The translations under genes and the position numbers were made by a program. The notes under the pieces are model-generated. The model did no database searches, had not been told where the DNA came from, and saw nothing but the letters and a program-made list of their open reading frames with translations. A stretch of DNA of 64,000 nt from Planotetraspora kaengkrachanensis (GTDB lineage: Bacteria; Actinomycetota; Actinomycetes; Streptosporangiales; Streptosporangiaceae): contig NZ_BONV01000049.1 in assembly GCF_016862895.1 (NCBI RefSeq), positions 30,139 to 94,138 on the forward strand. The letters run 5' to 3'. Of the stretch, positions 9,359 through 17,833 are shown piece after piece; positions within the stretch are counted from its first letter, which is position 1, and the number at the start of each line of letters is the position of its first letter.

Positions 9359-9526
9359 CTCGAGCTCCTTTCGCATCACCAGCTGGTACCGCCGACGCCC
9401 AGACCGTTGTCTGGGCCGGGGTCAGGCCCGGTCACGAAGCCGTCGAGGGAGACCGAGATGTCCACGATGATTTGAGTCATGTCAGGGTAGACCCGATCCC
9501 CCGCCCAAACTCATCGCTCACATATG

Positions 9527-9739
9527 AAGCGCCCGGGGCCGGTGTGGACGCCGCTCATCCCGGCCACCTTCCCGGCAGAGAAGGTCGAACAGTTCGGCAA
9601 ACAGGTGCCGATGAGGCGCCGCCGACCCGGATGAGATCGCTCCGTCGTACGTGTTCTTCGCCTCCGAGCGGCTCTCGTCGTACTACACGGGCGAGGTGCT
9701 GGCCCCCATCGGCGGCGGAGACGCTCCCGGGCTGACATG
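9527..9739 (+). pseudogene. SDR oxidoreductase C-terminal remnant, frameshifted
   Basis: Two frames together reproduce the C-terminus of a YhxC-like/general stress short-chain dehydrogenase: PVWTPLIPATFPAEKVEQFG in one, then DEIAPSYVFFASERLSSYY and TGEVLAPIGG in the next. The join needs one-base shifts near 9533 and 9612. The Rossmann N-terminus and catalytic Tyr-Lys region are absent. Its TGA overlaps the ATG of the topoisomerase remnant that follows, so the two were once co-transcribed. Confidence 0.65.
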
Positions 9740-9900
9740 AGTGAACTGCGACCCAGCGATCCCGCCGAACCCGGAATCCTCCGGCGTCGCCGAGGGCGCT
9801 CGTTCTCCTACACCTACGCGGACGGCCGCCCGGTCCAAGTTCGAACGCGTCGCCAAGCTGGCCGACCATCTGCCCGGCTTCCGGAAGAAGGCGCCCTGAG
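9737..9900 (+). pseudogene. DNA topoisomerase IB remnant, internally deleted
   Basis: The first 33 codons match the start of bacterial topoisomerase IB (SDPAEPGILRRRRGRSFSYT, then YADGRPV). After that the sequence jumps and shifts frame to SKFERVAKLADHLPGFRK and a stop, which resembles a segment roughly 60 residues further on in that family. The catalytic domain is missing. This is a clear relic of a gene deleted down to its N-terminus. Confidence 0.55.
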
Positions 9901-9996
9901 CCCGTGTACGTTCGCGCTCGTGCGCCGAGGTTCTTTCTTGAGAAGACCGACCCATTCCACCATGACTGTCGAGCAGGTCCAGGAGTCGGCGAGCCA

Positions 9997-11448
9997 CTAG
10001 TTGTCATGCTCGTCGCTGAGGCCGGAGCGATCCAGGAACGTACTCAACGGGCCATCGGCGGCGAGCTTCCCCTGCCGCTGCGCCTCAAACAGATCACGGA
10101 CCAGCCCCCGCATCTGCTTCTGCGCCTGGTTGCCCTTGCCCTTCCCCCTGCCCTTGTCTTCCGAGAGGTTGCCCGCCATCTTGGTGATCTGCTCGTGGAC
10201 TTTCCGGGCCAGGTCGGGGTCGATACCGCCCTGCGCCTGTTGGGCCAGCAAGGCGCGATCGAAATCGGCGAGCCAGCCGTCGGCTCCGCTCTGGGCCGGA
10301 AGTGGCGAAGGAGTGAGCATCGCGCTGGTCGCTGTGGACGGAGTCGTCGTGGGCTCCTCGGAGGCGGCTATGGACGACATCCCTGATGGTGCAGGCCCGG
10401 CGGACGGCTGTCCTGAGTTCGCGAGCAACGACACACCGACCACGGCAGCGGTGATCGCCGTCAGCGCCGCGGCGACCGGTACGACCAGGCGTCGTCCTTC
10501 TGACGGTGCTTGGCGTGGCCCACTGTCTGGCGTATTGAGCAGCGCGGTATCCCCGGCGCGGGCGCCTCCCGGCCGCAGGACAGGTGGCACCGGTGAGCCT
10601 GTGGGCCAGGCGGTGCGTGCTGGCGGCTGGGTGAACGCGCTCAAGATCTGTAGGGCGGCTCCGGCACCGGCAGGCCTGGCGGCGGGATCCTTGGCCAGCA
10701 AGGCCAGGATCAGGCCTTCCAACTCTGCGGGGACGTCCTCCCGATAACGACTGGGTGATACAGGTGGCTCATGGAGGTGCTTGTACACCAGTTGCGGCGC
10801 CGATCCGACGAAAGGCGGGTGCCCGCACAACAGCTCGTAGCCGACGCAGCCGAGTGCGTACAGGTCGGAGGCCGGCTGCCCGCCATGGCCAACGATCTGC
10901 TCAGGTGACAGATACGCCGCAGTGCCTACCACGGTGCCGACAGCGGTCAGCCGGGCCGCCTCGGTCGCCAAGTGCGCCACCCCGAAGTCGACCACCTTGA
11001 GCACACCCTGCCCGGTCCGGTGCAGATTCGCCGGTTTGACGTCGCGGTGAACCACACCCGCACGATGGGCGGCGTCCAAGCCCGCCGCCGCCTGGCCCAG
11101 CAGATGGCACGCTTCGACGATGCCGTACCGGCCCCGCTCGGCCAGATCAGCGGCCAGGCTGCGACCGCTGAGCAACTCCATCACGAGGAACGGCTGCCCC
11201 TCATGCTCGCCCACGTCCAGAACGGTCACCACGTTGGGGTGCACGATGCGGGCGGCAGCCCGCATCTCGCGGGCGAACCGCTCACGCGCCTCCATCATCT
11301 GGGCCACCTGCGGCGTCAACATCTTGACTGCCACCGGTCGGCCGGACCGCAGGTCCCGGCCCTGCCACACCTCACCCATCCCGCCGCGGCCAATCAGCTC
11401 ACCGAGTTGATACCGGCCAACCAGCAACGACGACGCCATATCCGGCAT
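9997..11448 (-). CDS. Transmembrane Ser/Thr protein kinase (PASTA-less)
   Basis: A 483-residue Hanks-type kinase. The kinase domain (about 10-275) has the Gly loop GRGGMGEVW, the ATP Lys in VAVKML, catalytic HRDVKPAN, and DFG. A Pro-rich juxtamembrane stretch leads to one membrane helix (VVPVAAALTAITAAVVGVSL, about 325-345). The external C-terminus is about 130 residues: a Ser/Thr/Pro linker, then a Lys/Gln-rich helical region with KGRGKGKGN. No PASTA repeats are present, so it is not a PknB-type cell-wall sensor; the ligand of the outer region is unknown. It is not clustered with a phosphatase or FHA gene. Confidence 0.92.
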   Translation of the reverse strand: MPDMASSLLVGRYQLGELIGRGGMGEVWQGRDLRSGRPVAVKMLTPQVAQMMEARERFAREMRAAARIVHPNVVTVLDVGEHEGQPFLVMELLSGRSLAADLAERGRYGIVEACHLLGQAAAGLDAAHRAGVVHRDVKPANLHRTGQGVLKVVDFGVAHLATEAARLTAVGTVVGTAAYLSPEQIVGHGGQPASDLYALGCVGYELLCGHPPFVGSAPQLVYKHLHEPPVSPSRYREDVPAELEGLILALLAKDPAARPAGAGAALQILSAFTQPPARTAWPTGSPVPPVLRPGGARAGDTALLNTPDSGPRQAPSEGRRLVVPVAAALTAITAAVVGVSLLANSGQPSAGPAPSGMSSIAASEEPTTTPSTATSAMLTPSPLPAQSGADGWLADFDRALLAQQAQGGIDPDLARKVHEQITKMAGNLSEDKGRGKGKGNQAQKQMRGLVRDLFEAQRQGKLAADGPLSTFLDRSGLSDEHDN

Positions 11449-11659
11449 ATCTCCACCGATAGATCAAATACGTGCAATTCCGAGCAAACCTACCCGCCAT
11501 GCCGAGGAGTGGCGCTTCGCGCTGGTGATCACGCCGCGAGCGCATGCTCGGACCTGACGGTCCCGGCTGGGTCGATTGCTCTGCGGCTCGCTCGGCGACC
11601 ACCAGGCCGATCTTGGGCACTTGAGGCGATCCCTCCATCCGAATCACTCGCATGCCCTC

Positions 11660-11788
11660 CGGAGCACTGAACATGTGCAGCCAGGTGTGCGCAACGACCT
11701 GCGGCCGGACTACGTCGAGCAGTTGTGGAGCCTGATCAACTGGAACGACATCATCGCCCGCTTCGACGCCGCCCGCGGCGCGGCTTGA
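11660..11788 (+). pseudogene. Fe/Mn superoxide dismutase C-terminal remnant
   Basis: The last 35 codons (RPDYVEQLWSLINWNDIIAR, then FDAARGAA) match the C-terminus of Fe/Mn superoxide dismutases, including the conserved RPDYVxxxWxxxNW. The preceding Glu-His could be the end of the metal-binding DxWEH motif, but the upstream sequence is not recognisable SOD in any frame. Metal ligands from the N-terminal domain are gone, so this cannot be a functional enzyme. Confidence 0.6.
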
Positions 11789-12319
11789 TCAAGGGCTGCT
11801 CATGACTGCGACGGCTTGTGTCCTGCCGGAATCCTTCCGAGCACTGTCCAGCACAGGCCGTCGCCCATGACATCACTCAGGTCCTCGCCCAGGGTGAGGC
11901 CGCGAAAGCGAACAAGTTCCGCGGTGAGGTTAAGGCGGTGTCGGAGAGACGGCCCGGCCTAAAGACATGCTGGTCAGGCGTCAGATCCCACCTTGGGATT
12001 CCTTGGCGAGGTCTGGGGTGGAGGTGCAGGCCCAGGGCTGCGGCGGGCAGGCCAGCGGGTGGCCGAGACCAGTCGGCCCGTGCCGAGCCAAACCCAGTAC
12101 TACACGGAGGCGGTGGAGCTGCCGAATGATCTCGAATCAGAAGGAGCCTCGGCCGCATAGTGGTCTCGATGTAGCAATGCAATGGGCCGAACTACCGCCC
12201 GAGCACCTCCCTCGGCGCACGATCTGCTGCAGTTTCTGCAAGCGTCGCCTGAGGGCGTCTGAATTGCCGAATATTCAGCCACATCGCACGGTCGACGTTG
12301 AACCTTTCCATCATCTAAA
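11789..12319. other. Gene-poor interval
   Basis: About 530 bp with open frames in several registers but no start, ribosome site or protein pattern that I trust. GC is lower than in the neighbouring genes. I see no RNA gene or repeat here; it is probably more eroded sequence. Confidence 0.5.
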
Positions 12320-12535
12320 TCATCGCCACTCCACTACCCACCGACCCTCTTGGAAGAAGGCAATCAGCGATGCATAGTCTTCTACCCATTCGTCTCCGCC
12401 CGGCACTTTAAATTCTTCATCAGCAGCCGTAAGAACCAGATAGCTCGGAGGCTCATCGGGCAGTTCCTTGATGAAGACAAACCTCCCAGCCTCATCGACT
12501 TCCACGATCCTGCCAAGCACACCAATTTGTATCAT
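12320..12535 (-). CDS. Small acidic protein of 71 residues
   Basis: MIQIGVLGRIVEVDEAGRFV opens a compact alpha/beta-looking protein with many Asp/Glu and aromatic residues (ending WVEDYASLIAFFQEGRWVVEWR). Codon use is less G/C-biased than in the surrounding genes, suggesting recent arrival. Size and composition resemble small immunity proteins of polymorphic toxin systems, but I cannot match a named family. A 15-bp hairpin lies 20 bp upstream of the start. Confidence 0.6.
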   Translation of the reverse strand: MIQIGVLGRIVEVDEAGRFVFIKELPDEPPSYLVLTAADEEFKVPGGDEWVEDYASLIAFFQEGRWVVEWR

Positions 12536-12554
12536 GCGGGACTCGACTTTCCGT

Positions 12555-12588
12555 GCGCCTGGGGCACTCTCCGGAGTGCCCCAGGCGC
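12555..12588. repeat. Perfect 15-bp inverted repeat
   Basis: GCGCCTGGGGCACTC (12555-12569), loop TCCG, then its exact complement (12574-12588). It sits just upstream of the 71-residue gene. No U-run on either strand. It could be a terminator of a lost upstream gene or a leader hairpin of the small gene. Confidence 0.75.
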
Positions 12589-12830
12589 GTACCATACGTT
12601 TAGACTAGTTCCCCATGAGATTGATCCAGACAGCAGAGGGCCATTGGATTAGCGCGGTCGAAGGTTAGTGTGCTTCGCCCGCTAGCGCCCGGCGAGCTTG
12701 CACACGCCCTCGAACTGCTTGCCGAACTTCCCGTCGACCACGATGTCCCACCCGTGGTCGTGCACCTGCTACTGCCAGACGCGGACGTCCTCGCACGCAT
12801 GTACTGGCCCGTTTGCATGGGACCTGGTTC

Positions 12831-13184
12831 TTACGATTCGCCGATCCCGGCCCCGAGCGGGATCTCCGCCACTGTGCGCCAATCCCATAGGTTTTCCGGG
12901 CCATCTTGTACGACCAGGCTGACGCTGTTGATGGTGACTTCGCGTTCCGGAAGGTGACGGCCCAGCGCCTCGATGATCTCGGCGGCTGGCTGCACGGCAG
13001 TGCTGTATGCCACCGTGACATGCGGGATCCATCGCTCGTGCGCAAGAAGGCCGTCCCGGCCGGTTGCTGTGCGCGTGGCCACCTGGGCCGCTTCAAGGAT
13101 CGGAGTCAGAGCCTCGGCGGATCGTGCTTCCGCGTCGCCATCCCAGGCGGCGCTCCGGAACATCAAGCCCCCCGACGCGGGCAC
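12831..13184 (-). pseudogene. 2'-5' RNA ligase-family (LigT-like) C-terminal half
   Basis: 117 residues matching the second half of the 2H phosphoesterase/2'-5' RNA ligase family: HERWIPHVTVAYS contains the second H-x-T/S-x motif (HVTV), followed by EVTINSVSLVVQD and a terminal IPLG. The family needs two such motifs; the first, and the first 60 or so residues, are absent, and no continuation exists upstream in any frame. Either a remnant or a half-domain; I favour remnant. Confidence 0.6.
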
Positions 13185-13275
13185 CTACATCTGGCGTAGA
13201 AGCAGACCGGACCGCGCAGCGTCGGTGGTCGCGCACGGCGTCCGGCCGCCGGCCTGACCCCGGACATGACGAAAA

Positions 13276-13306
13276 CGCCCGCCCATCCACGAAGGATGGG
13301 CGGGCG
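13276..13306 (-). terminator. Strong intrinsic-type terminator
   Basis: CGCCCGCCCATCC (13276-13288), loop ACGAA, and its exact 13-bp complement (13294-13306). On the minus strand the stem is followed by TTTTC, so this is a near-canonical terminator about 80 bp after the stop of the small secreted protein. Confidence 0.85.
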
Positions 13307-13387
13307 GCGGTGTTGTAAACAACTCGGCTCAGAGCGACGAGCTGAACGCGGCCACGACCGCACGCGGCACCGCAAGGGCAGGTGGTG

Positions 13388-13750
13388 CTAGAACCCGCCT
13401 TGGATTTGTGAAGCAATGTTCTGCGGGAACTGGAACGACGGTACCGCGTCGTTCCCTTGGATTTGTGAACCAATGTTCTGCGGGAACGGGAACGACTGAG
13501 GCAGGAAAGGGACCCCTCTGAGCGTGGGAACAGTCCGGTTCCCCGCGTTGGGCGCCACAACTGTGAGCGAAGTAACGTCCCGCTTGGTTCGCTGCGCGAA
13601 GTTCCTATCCTCATTCGGGAAGAACTGAGCCGCCCGCTTCATGGGCTTTTTCGCGGGGGGCTCGTTCTGGGCGGAAGCAGCGGACTGCGCTGCAATTGAT
13701 AGGAACGCCGCCGCGACGGCAACGGCGCCCATGCGCGTGAGGTTTCGCAT
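13388..13750 (-). CDS. Small secreted protein with C-terminal FPQNI-SQIQG repeats
   Basis: A 120-residue exported protein. MRNLTRMGAVAVAAAFLSIA is followed by AAQSAASAQ, a good Sec signal with a cleavage site near residue 28. The mature chain of about 92 residues has no Cys and ends in two copies of a short repeat: FPFPQNIGSQIQG and FQFPQNIASQIQG, separated by NDAVPS. The repetition is also visible in the DNA. I do not know this family; the size, export and repeat suggest a surface or secreted binding peptide. It has its own promoter region upstream and a strong terminator downstream. Confidence 0.75.
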   Translation of the reverse strand: MRNLTRMGAVAVAAAFLSIAAQSAASAQNEPPAKKPMKRAAQFFPNEDRNFAQRTKRDVTSLTVVAPNAGNRTVPTLRGVPFLPQSFPFPQNIGSQIQGNDAVPSFQFPQNIASQIQGGF

Positions 13751-13926
13751 CGCTGACCTTTCTTGACGTAACCAGCTACCTCACCAGCGATACCCTGCCA
13801 TTTTTGCCGAATGCTCCGACTCGCCCACATGTGGTCGCTTTTCTGCTCCAAGATGACCATGAGTTGAGAATGCCCGATTTGTCCAGCAGGGAGGGTAAAG
13901 GTGCCGCGCCCGCCCAAAACGAAGAA

Positions 13927-13960
13927 GACGCCCGCCCACCCATAAGGGTGAGCGGGCGTC
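13927..13960 (-). terminator. Terminator-like hairpin
   Basis: GACGCCCGCCCACCC (13927-13941), loop ATAA, then a 15-base arm complementary except for one position. The sequence closely resembles the hairpin at 13276-13306. It would end a minus-strand transcript coming from above 13960, where no intact gene remains. Confidence 0.65.
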
Positions 13961-14174
13961 ATGCGTCGGCCCCCGCGCTGCCCTTGATGAGGGCGGGGCC
14001 GTTCTGCAGCCTTTCCTTCCTAGGAGCGCCCGCCTCCCCCCGGAATGGCGCGCGCTCGTCACGCAGATCCCCGCATCCGCATCAACGGACACCGTCAACC
14101 TGGGCAAGACCGGATCAAACAGAGCAACGCGTTGGGGGTGCGCCCGGCGCGCCGTCCTACAGGACGCGGCCGGG

Positions 14175-14519
14175 ATGACCTTCGTCCGCTTGAACTCGGG
14201 ATCCGGGTCGACGGCGGGGGTGAGGCCGAGCGGCATCAGCAGCATCCAGCGTGGCCCAGTCGTGCTCGCCCTCGACTACATCAACTACACACCCAAGACG
14301 TCGGCACAGACCCTCCGGGCCTACAACCTCAGTATCCTCCACAAGATCCTCAGCCTTGATCGGACGCTGGCGGCTCTCCTACCCACCGTGATCGGCACCG
14401 CCCTTTACGTTGTAGATTCGCAATATTGGACCTCTGATCTGGAAACTCATTTGAACATCTACGCTTCCAATGCACCGCAGAGCGCGAATCGCCTGGTCGC
14501 GTCCAGCATTGAGGGGTAG
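14175..14519 (+). CDS. Hypothetical protein, doubtful
   Basis: An open frame of 114 codons whose middle (DYINYTPKTSAQTLRAYNLS and after) shows G/C-ending codons typical of real genes, while the last third is unusually AT-rich. No domain, signal peptide or convincing ribosome site is visible. It lies directly before the tRNA-Pro attachment-site remnant, so it may be part of an old integrated element. Confidence 0.3.
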   Translation: MTFVRLNSGSGSTAGVRPSGISSIQRGPVVLALDYINYTPKTSAQTLRAYNLSILHKILSLDRTLAALLPTVIGTALYVVDSQYWTSDLETHLNIYASNAPQSANRLVASSIEG

Positions 14520-14579
14520 CGGTCAGAACGGTCCGGCAGGCTCCGGCTCACGGTCAGATGACGGTCAGACAAGCGAAAA

Positions 14580-14608
14580 AGCCCGATCATCTAGAAGATG
14601 ATCAGGCT
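14580..14608 (-). terminator. tRNA terminator
   Basis: AGCCCGATCATCT (14580-14592), loop AGA, then AGATGATCAGGCT, with one mismatch; on the minus strand it is followed by TTTTT. It lies 20 bp after the 3' end of the tRNA-Pro remnant, as expected for that tRNA gene's own terminator. Confidence 0.8.
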
Positions 14609-14627
14609 TCCGACCTGCCGAAACAGA

Positions 14628-14666
14628 GTCGGGACGACAGGATTTGAACCTGCGACCCCCTGACCC
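14628..14666 (-). other. 3' half of tRNA-Pro: attachment-site remnant
   Basis: On the minus strand this reads from the anticodon loop (GGGTCA) through the variable region and T-arm (GTCGCAGGTTCAAATCCTGT) to the acceptor end CGTCCCGAC. It matches the 3' half of a tRNA-Pro with anticodon GGG. The 5' half is missing: upstream is integrase sequence. This is the usual footprint of a tyrosine-recombinase element that integrates from the anticodon loop to the 3' end of a tRNA gene. It is not a working tRNA. Confidence 0.75.
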
Positions 14667-15185
14667 GAACTCACCGAACTCCGTGTCAAGGACCTCGAAC
14701 TCATCAGCCGCATCGTCACTGTGAGCCGTACGGTCGTCGAGATCAACGCCAAGCATCACCCGGAGGGCAAGCGGTTCCTGATCAAGGAGTACCCCAAGGA
14801 CAAGGAATACCGCCGCTTCAAGCTCAGCCCGCAGATCGCCGCGAAACTCAAGCAGCACATCGAGGACAGCCAGCTGGAGCGCGACGACCTCCTTTTCATC
14901 TACCAGACGGAGGAGCCCGCGCCGCAGGCGAAGCCGGAGCCAGTGGAGCACCTCGGCCTCACCGAGCCAAACGCGGCCGGGCGGCGTTATCGGCACGGCA
15001 CACTCAGCGCCTACTCCGCGGGCAAGTGTCGCTGCCAGCACTGCAAGAACGCCTACTTGTGGGAAAGTGTGCAGCACGCAGCGTACTGGCCTGGTCATTT
15101 TCATACTGCTGCGCGCCTGTGCCCGTGGTCTGCCCGTAAGGGCTTCCCTGACCGCGCCAGCCAGCAGGGAGACTTTTCGGTGTGA
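14664..15185 (+). pseudogene. Phage/AICE-type tyrosine integrase fragment
   Basis: The frame opens right at the tRNA-Pro remnant with ELRVKDLELISRIVTVSRTV and runs through RFLIKEYPKDKEYRRFKLSP to RRYRHGTLSAYSAGKCRCQH, a linker found in actinobacterial integrases near the core domain. The N-terminal domain and the catalytic R...H-x-x-R...Y residues are not present. The last 40 residues look off-family. It is a decayed internal piece of an integrase, abutting its own attachment site. Confidence 0.65.
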
Positions 15186-15314
15186 ACCCTGCACGGTTGC
15201 TCAGCATGCGCGATGCCAGCGCATCGCTCGTCTTCATGTAAACGATCAGATCACCCTCACACGGCGCGAAGGCGCGGGGTTAGCCATAGTCAACCCGGGA
15301 ACGCTCCGCGTAGG

Positions 15315-15827
15315 TCAAGCGGGCCGCCCAGGTGCCCGTGCCGATCTTCCCAGTCGGGCCGCAGCAATAGATTCGCCCAACGTCCATAGGGACGCACCTA
15401 GCAGCACCAAGTCCTTGAGCAGAAATTGTCCCAAAGGCGAAAGTGCCGGAAACCCTCCGGCGGTTGGATCGCCAACGCCAGGGGTGGTGAACAGGAAACT
15501 CAATGTGGCGAGGAACAGCAAAGAAGCCAGGGCGCTGCCTACAGCGGAGAAATGCGGAAGCCATGGCCCGAGGGCGACCAGAAGAGCCGCGATGATCTCA
15601 ACGGTACCCAGGACATTGGACAATGCCCGGACGTTGAGGGCGTCGGCAATCCAGCTCATGAACGGACTGTGTGTAATGTACTGTTGAATACGCACAGCCT
15701 CTGATTCAGTGTATTTCAGGGCGCCGATCCAAGCGACGACCACCACGAGTCCGTATCGGAGGATAAGGCTGCCGGCGAGCAATACGTACCGTTCGATTAT
15801 GGGACGATCTCCTGGAGGAGGAATCAT
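15315..15827 (-). CDS. DUF417 (YkgB/RclC-like) membrane protein, copy 1
   Basis: 170 residues with four membrane segments. Family landmarks: LRYGLVVVVAWIGALKYTES, a THSPFMSW loop, NVLGTVEIIAALLVALGPWL, LSFLFTTPGV and a C-terminal GQFLLKDLVLLGASLWTLGE. Relatives (E. coli RclC/YkgB) are linked to resistance to reactive chlorine; whether that holds here is inference. Two related genes occur in the window (32689-33128, broken, and 51375-51842, intact). Confidence 0.88.
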   Translation of the reverse strand: MIPPPGDRPIIERYVLLAGSLILRYGLVVVVAWIGALKYTESEAVRIQQYITHSPFMSWIADALNVRALSNVLGTVEIIAALLVALGPWLPHFSAVGSALASLLFLATLSFLFTTPGVGDPTAGGFPALSPLGQFLLKDLVLLGASLWTLGESIAAARLGRSARAPGRPA

Positions 15828-16299
15828 CGACTAGTCACTCCCTGTCAAATGAATTTCGATCGCACTATAGCGCTTGATGCGTTGGCCATACCGGAAGAAC
15901 GCATCGGAGCGGTCTGAAGCCGATGGGTGAACCACGGTATCGCGCAGGACGAATGTCTAGACTTCATACGAGCCGGCCGCCTGTAGAAGCCACATCGAGC
16001 ATGTATGCCCAGCCAGGCAGCCAGTTTGGGAGGTTTCGGTATGCGATCGTCTAGCCTGCTGCGACGCTGGTCACGCGCCTAATCGTCTCGCTCAGGCTTG
16101 TCGTGGCTCGCCGTCAGTCACCGCACTGACGGGCACGCGACAGGCATGGGCAAGAATCGCCCGTTATACCCGAAGATGAGTGCGGGGTCACGTCATGCGG
16201 TCGCCGACTCCGCACCTCGCCTCAATGTGGAAGGCCGCTGCTCCCGCGCCTTGCCCCACTGCGTACGGCTACGCTCAGCAATGATCAGCCTAGCTCGCG

Positions 16300-16560
16300 A
16301 TGGCCACCATTCCTACATCAACGAGTGGCAACGTCGCGACGACGACTTGTGGGGCGCACCTGTGGATCGAGGACAACCCGAAGAGCGGCTGGTCTAAACA
16401 CAAGGATCCGTTCCCGCAATGCGATGCCTGCCCACCTGCCGCGCTGGTCCAGCGCATTAACGGAGAGATCTACCGGAAGGTTCGCCGCACGCGGCTCGAT
16501 TCGTCGACGGGCAATCCGGTGCCAATCAACCCCTTGGCACCTGAGCGCCAAATAGGGGAA
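16300..16560 (+). pseudogene. Coding-like fragment, unidentified
   Basis: From ATG 16300 one frame reads with strong codon bias (HLWIEDNPKSGWSKHKDPFP, then QCDACPPAAL) and contains a CDACP that could bind metal. The bias ends near 16560, where the frame runs into the convergent membrane-protein gene. No stop or family could be assigned. It is probably the front of a truncated gene. The interval 15828-16299 shows no gene. Confidence 0.3.
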
Positions 16561-16575
16561 TGGCCCGAGCCCTCA

Positions 16576-16962
16576 TCATTTCCGCTCGGACAAGCGTTCC
16601 TCTTCGTCGCAGAGCCACTGTGGCTTAGCCTTCTGCGGAGGCCAGTAGGTCCGTTTGACGGCGACTCCCAGGAAAACGAACATCCCGATCGCGACAGGGG
16701 CTACGAGCAGATCCAAGACCTCGTTGCCGGAAATCCAGGTGTAGCAGAGCATCACCGTCGCCAACGTCATGGCGATGGCCCCGGGGAGCTGGGCGAACGG
16801 CATGTTGCGTATCTCTTTGGGGAGGTTCTTGTTGAAGTACCTTTCTGCCCAGAAGCTGTGTGCGCCGGCGCGAATGAACCGGGTGTGGTTGAAGAAGCCG
16901 ATGATTGCGACGACGGCGCAGACGAGTACCGCCCATACTGGCGCGTGTGTGTAACCGCTCAT
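16576..16962 (-). CDS. Small membrane protein, candidate immunity protein
   Basis: 128 residues with three membrane segments (about 9-27, 57-78, 83-103), a charged loop after the first helix (RAGAHSFWAERYFNKNLPKE) and a charged C-terminal tail. The ATG at 16962 overlaps the stop of the preceding ORF (ATGA), so the two are translationally coupled. That ORF is a hydrophobic, Gly-rich tail lying beyond an Rhs core fragment. A small membrane protein directly after an Rhs C-terminus is the expected place for an immunity protein against a membrane-active toxin. Family not recognised; the role is inference. Confidence 0.6.
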   Translation of the reverse strand: MSGYTHAPVWAVLVCAVVAIIGFFNHTRFIRAGAHSFWAERYFNKNLPKEIRNMPFAQLPGAIAMTLATVMLCYTWISGNEVLDLLVAPVAIGMFVFLGVAVKRTYWPPQKAKPQWLCDEEERLSERK

Positions 16963-17222
16963 CTCACCCAAAGATACTGTTCCATCCCTTCTTGATGTCC
17001 GAGCCGATCGACTTTGACGACGTTCACCACCGGTTCGCGCGCACGGCCATAGACCTGAATTGCCGTGTCTCCCACGACGCCGCCGACCATACCGCCAACG
17101 TACGTGCCGGCGGCGCCGCATAATGCGGCGAGTGCTACGCCCGGGCTACAGGCGGGCGCGAAAGCCAAGCCGACCACATATGCTCCACCAGCGATGGCCG
17201 CTCCGCGGATGCCCGTACGCAC
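16959..17222 (-). CDS. Gly-rich hydrophobic Rhs-tail ORF, putative toxin remnant
   Basis: 87 residues. The first 55 are Ala/Gly-rich and hydrophobic (IRGAAIAGGAYVVGLAF and GTYVGGMVGGVVGD), with glycine-zipper character; the rest is polar (AREPVVNVVKVDRLG). Upstream sequence in a shifted frame (FADGALTQWNSDKGKD) seems to have been joined to it, with a one-base shift near 17245, so the ORF looks like the end of a longer protein and its GTG start is doubtful. It sits between the Rhs-core remnant and the small membrane protein, the position of a polymorphic toxin's C-terminal domain. Confidence 0.45.
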   Translation of the reverse strand: MRTGIRGAAIAGGAYVVGLAFAPACSPGVALAALCGAAGTYVGGMVGGVVGDTAIQVYGRAREPVVNVVKVDRLGHQEGMEQYLWVR

Positions 17223-17270
17223 GACCTTTTCGCCGGTGTCGGTCCTTGCCCTTGTCGCTGTTCCATTGCG

Positions 17271-17534
17271 TCAGCGCGCCGTCCGCGAAGGTGGCGAAGA
17301 CGTCGCCGTGGCCGCCACCGCCACCACGGTGTCACCGCCGCCTTGGTTCAGCAGTGCGGTGACGGCGCGCACGATCGCAAGAATGATTCCCAGCAGGCTG
17401 CCGCAGAACTTGCCATCGGGGTCGGTGAAGGTGCCCGGGTTGTTGTTGGCGCAGGCGTAGCCGTTCATCTGCTGGGGATCATGCGGGTCGATGATCGGGT
17501 CGACGCTGATGAACCTGCCGGTGGCAGGGTCGTA
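17271..17534 (-). pseudogene. Rhs/YD-repeat core C-terminus, truncated
   Basis: Starting just after an in-frame TAG, the frame reads YDPATGRFISVDPIIDPHDP, then NGYACANNNPGTFTDPDG: the Rhs-associated core signature that precedes the variable toxin domain. A hydrophobic segment (LLGIILAIVRAVTALL) follows, then a low-complexity frameshifted end. The thousand-residue YD-repeat shell is missing. It is a left-over delivery-domain tail of a polymorphic toxin. Confidence 0.75.
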
Positions 17535-17833
17535 CTAGCTCCGCTTCCGCGTTAGTACACCAGACTTCGGCGTCTTACCACTCTGATCGCGTTGCGCGCG
17601 GGCGTCGAGGAACGAGCGCGATAACGAGCCGCTCTCGTTTTTGCGGCCTATACGAGCTTTGGCCCGACCCATCCAAGCCGGCCAACGCCCCCCGATCGGT
17701 GGCTTTGATCCGCCACGATCATCACCTGAGATCGCCGCTACAACGCACCGTCATGAACCCCGGGACCAAATCGGTTCTGTGCGGTGTTGTCTCCAGCGGC
17801 GCCACAGCCAGCGGTGCCGAAGGAGGAGAAATC

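Noticed and set aside
13276..13960. Two similar GC-rich palindromes as a CRISPR-like or mobile repeat
   Set aside because: Only two copies with different loops, each in a terminator position; terminators explain them better. No CRISPR array was seen anywhere in the window.
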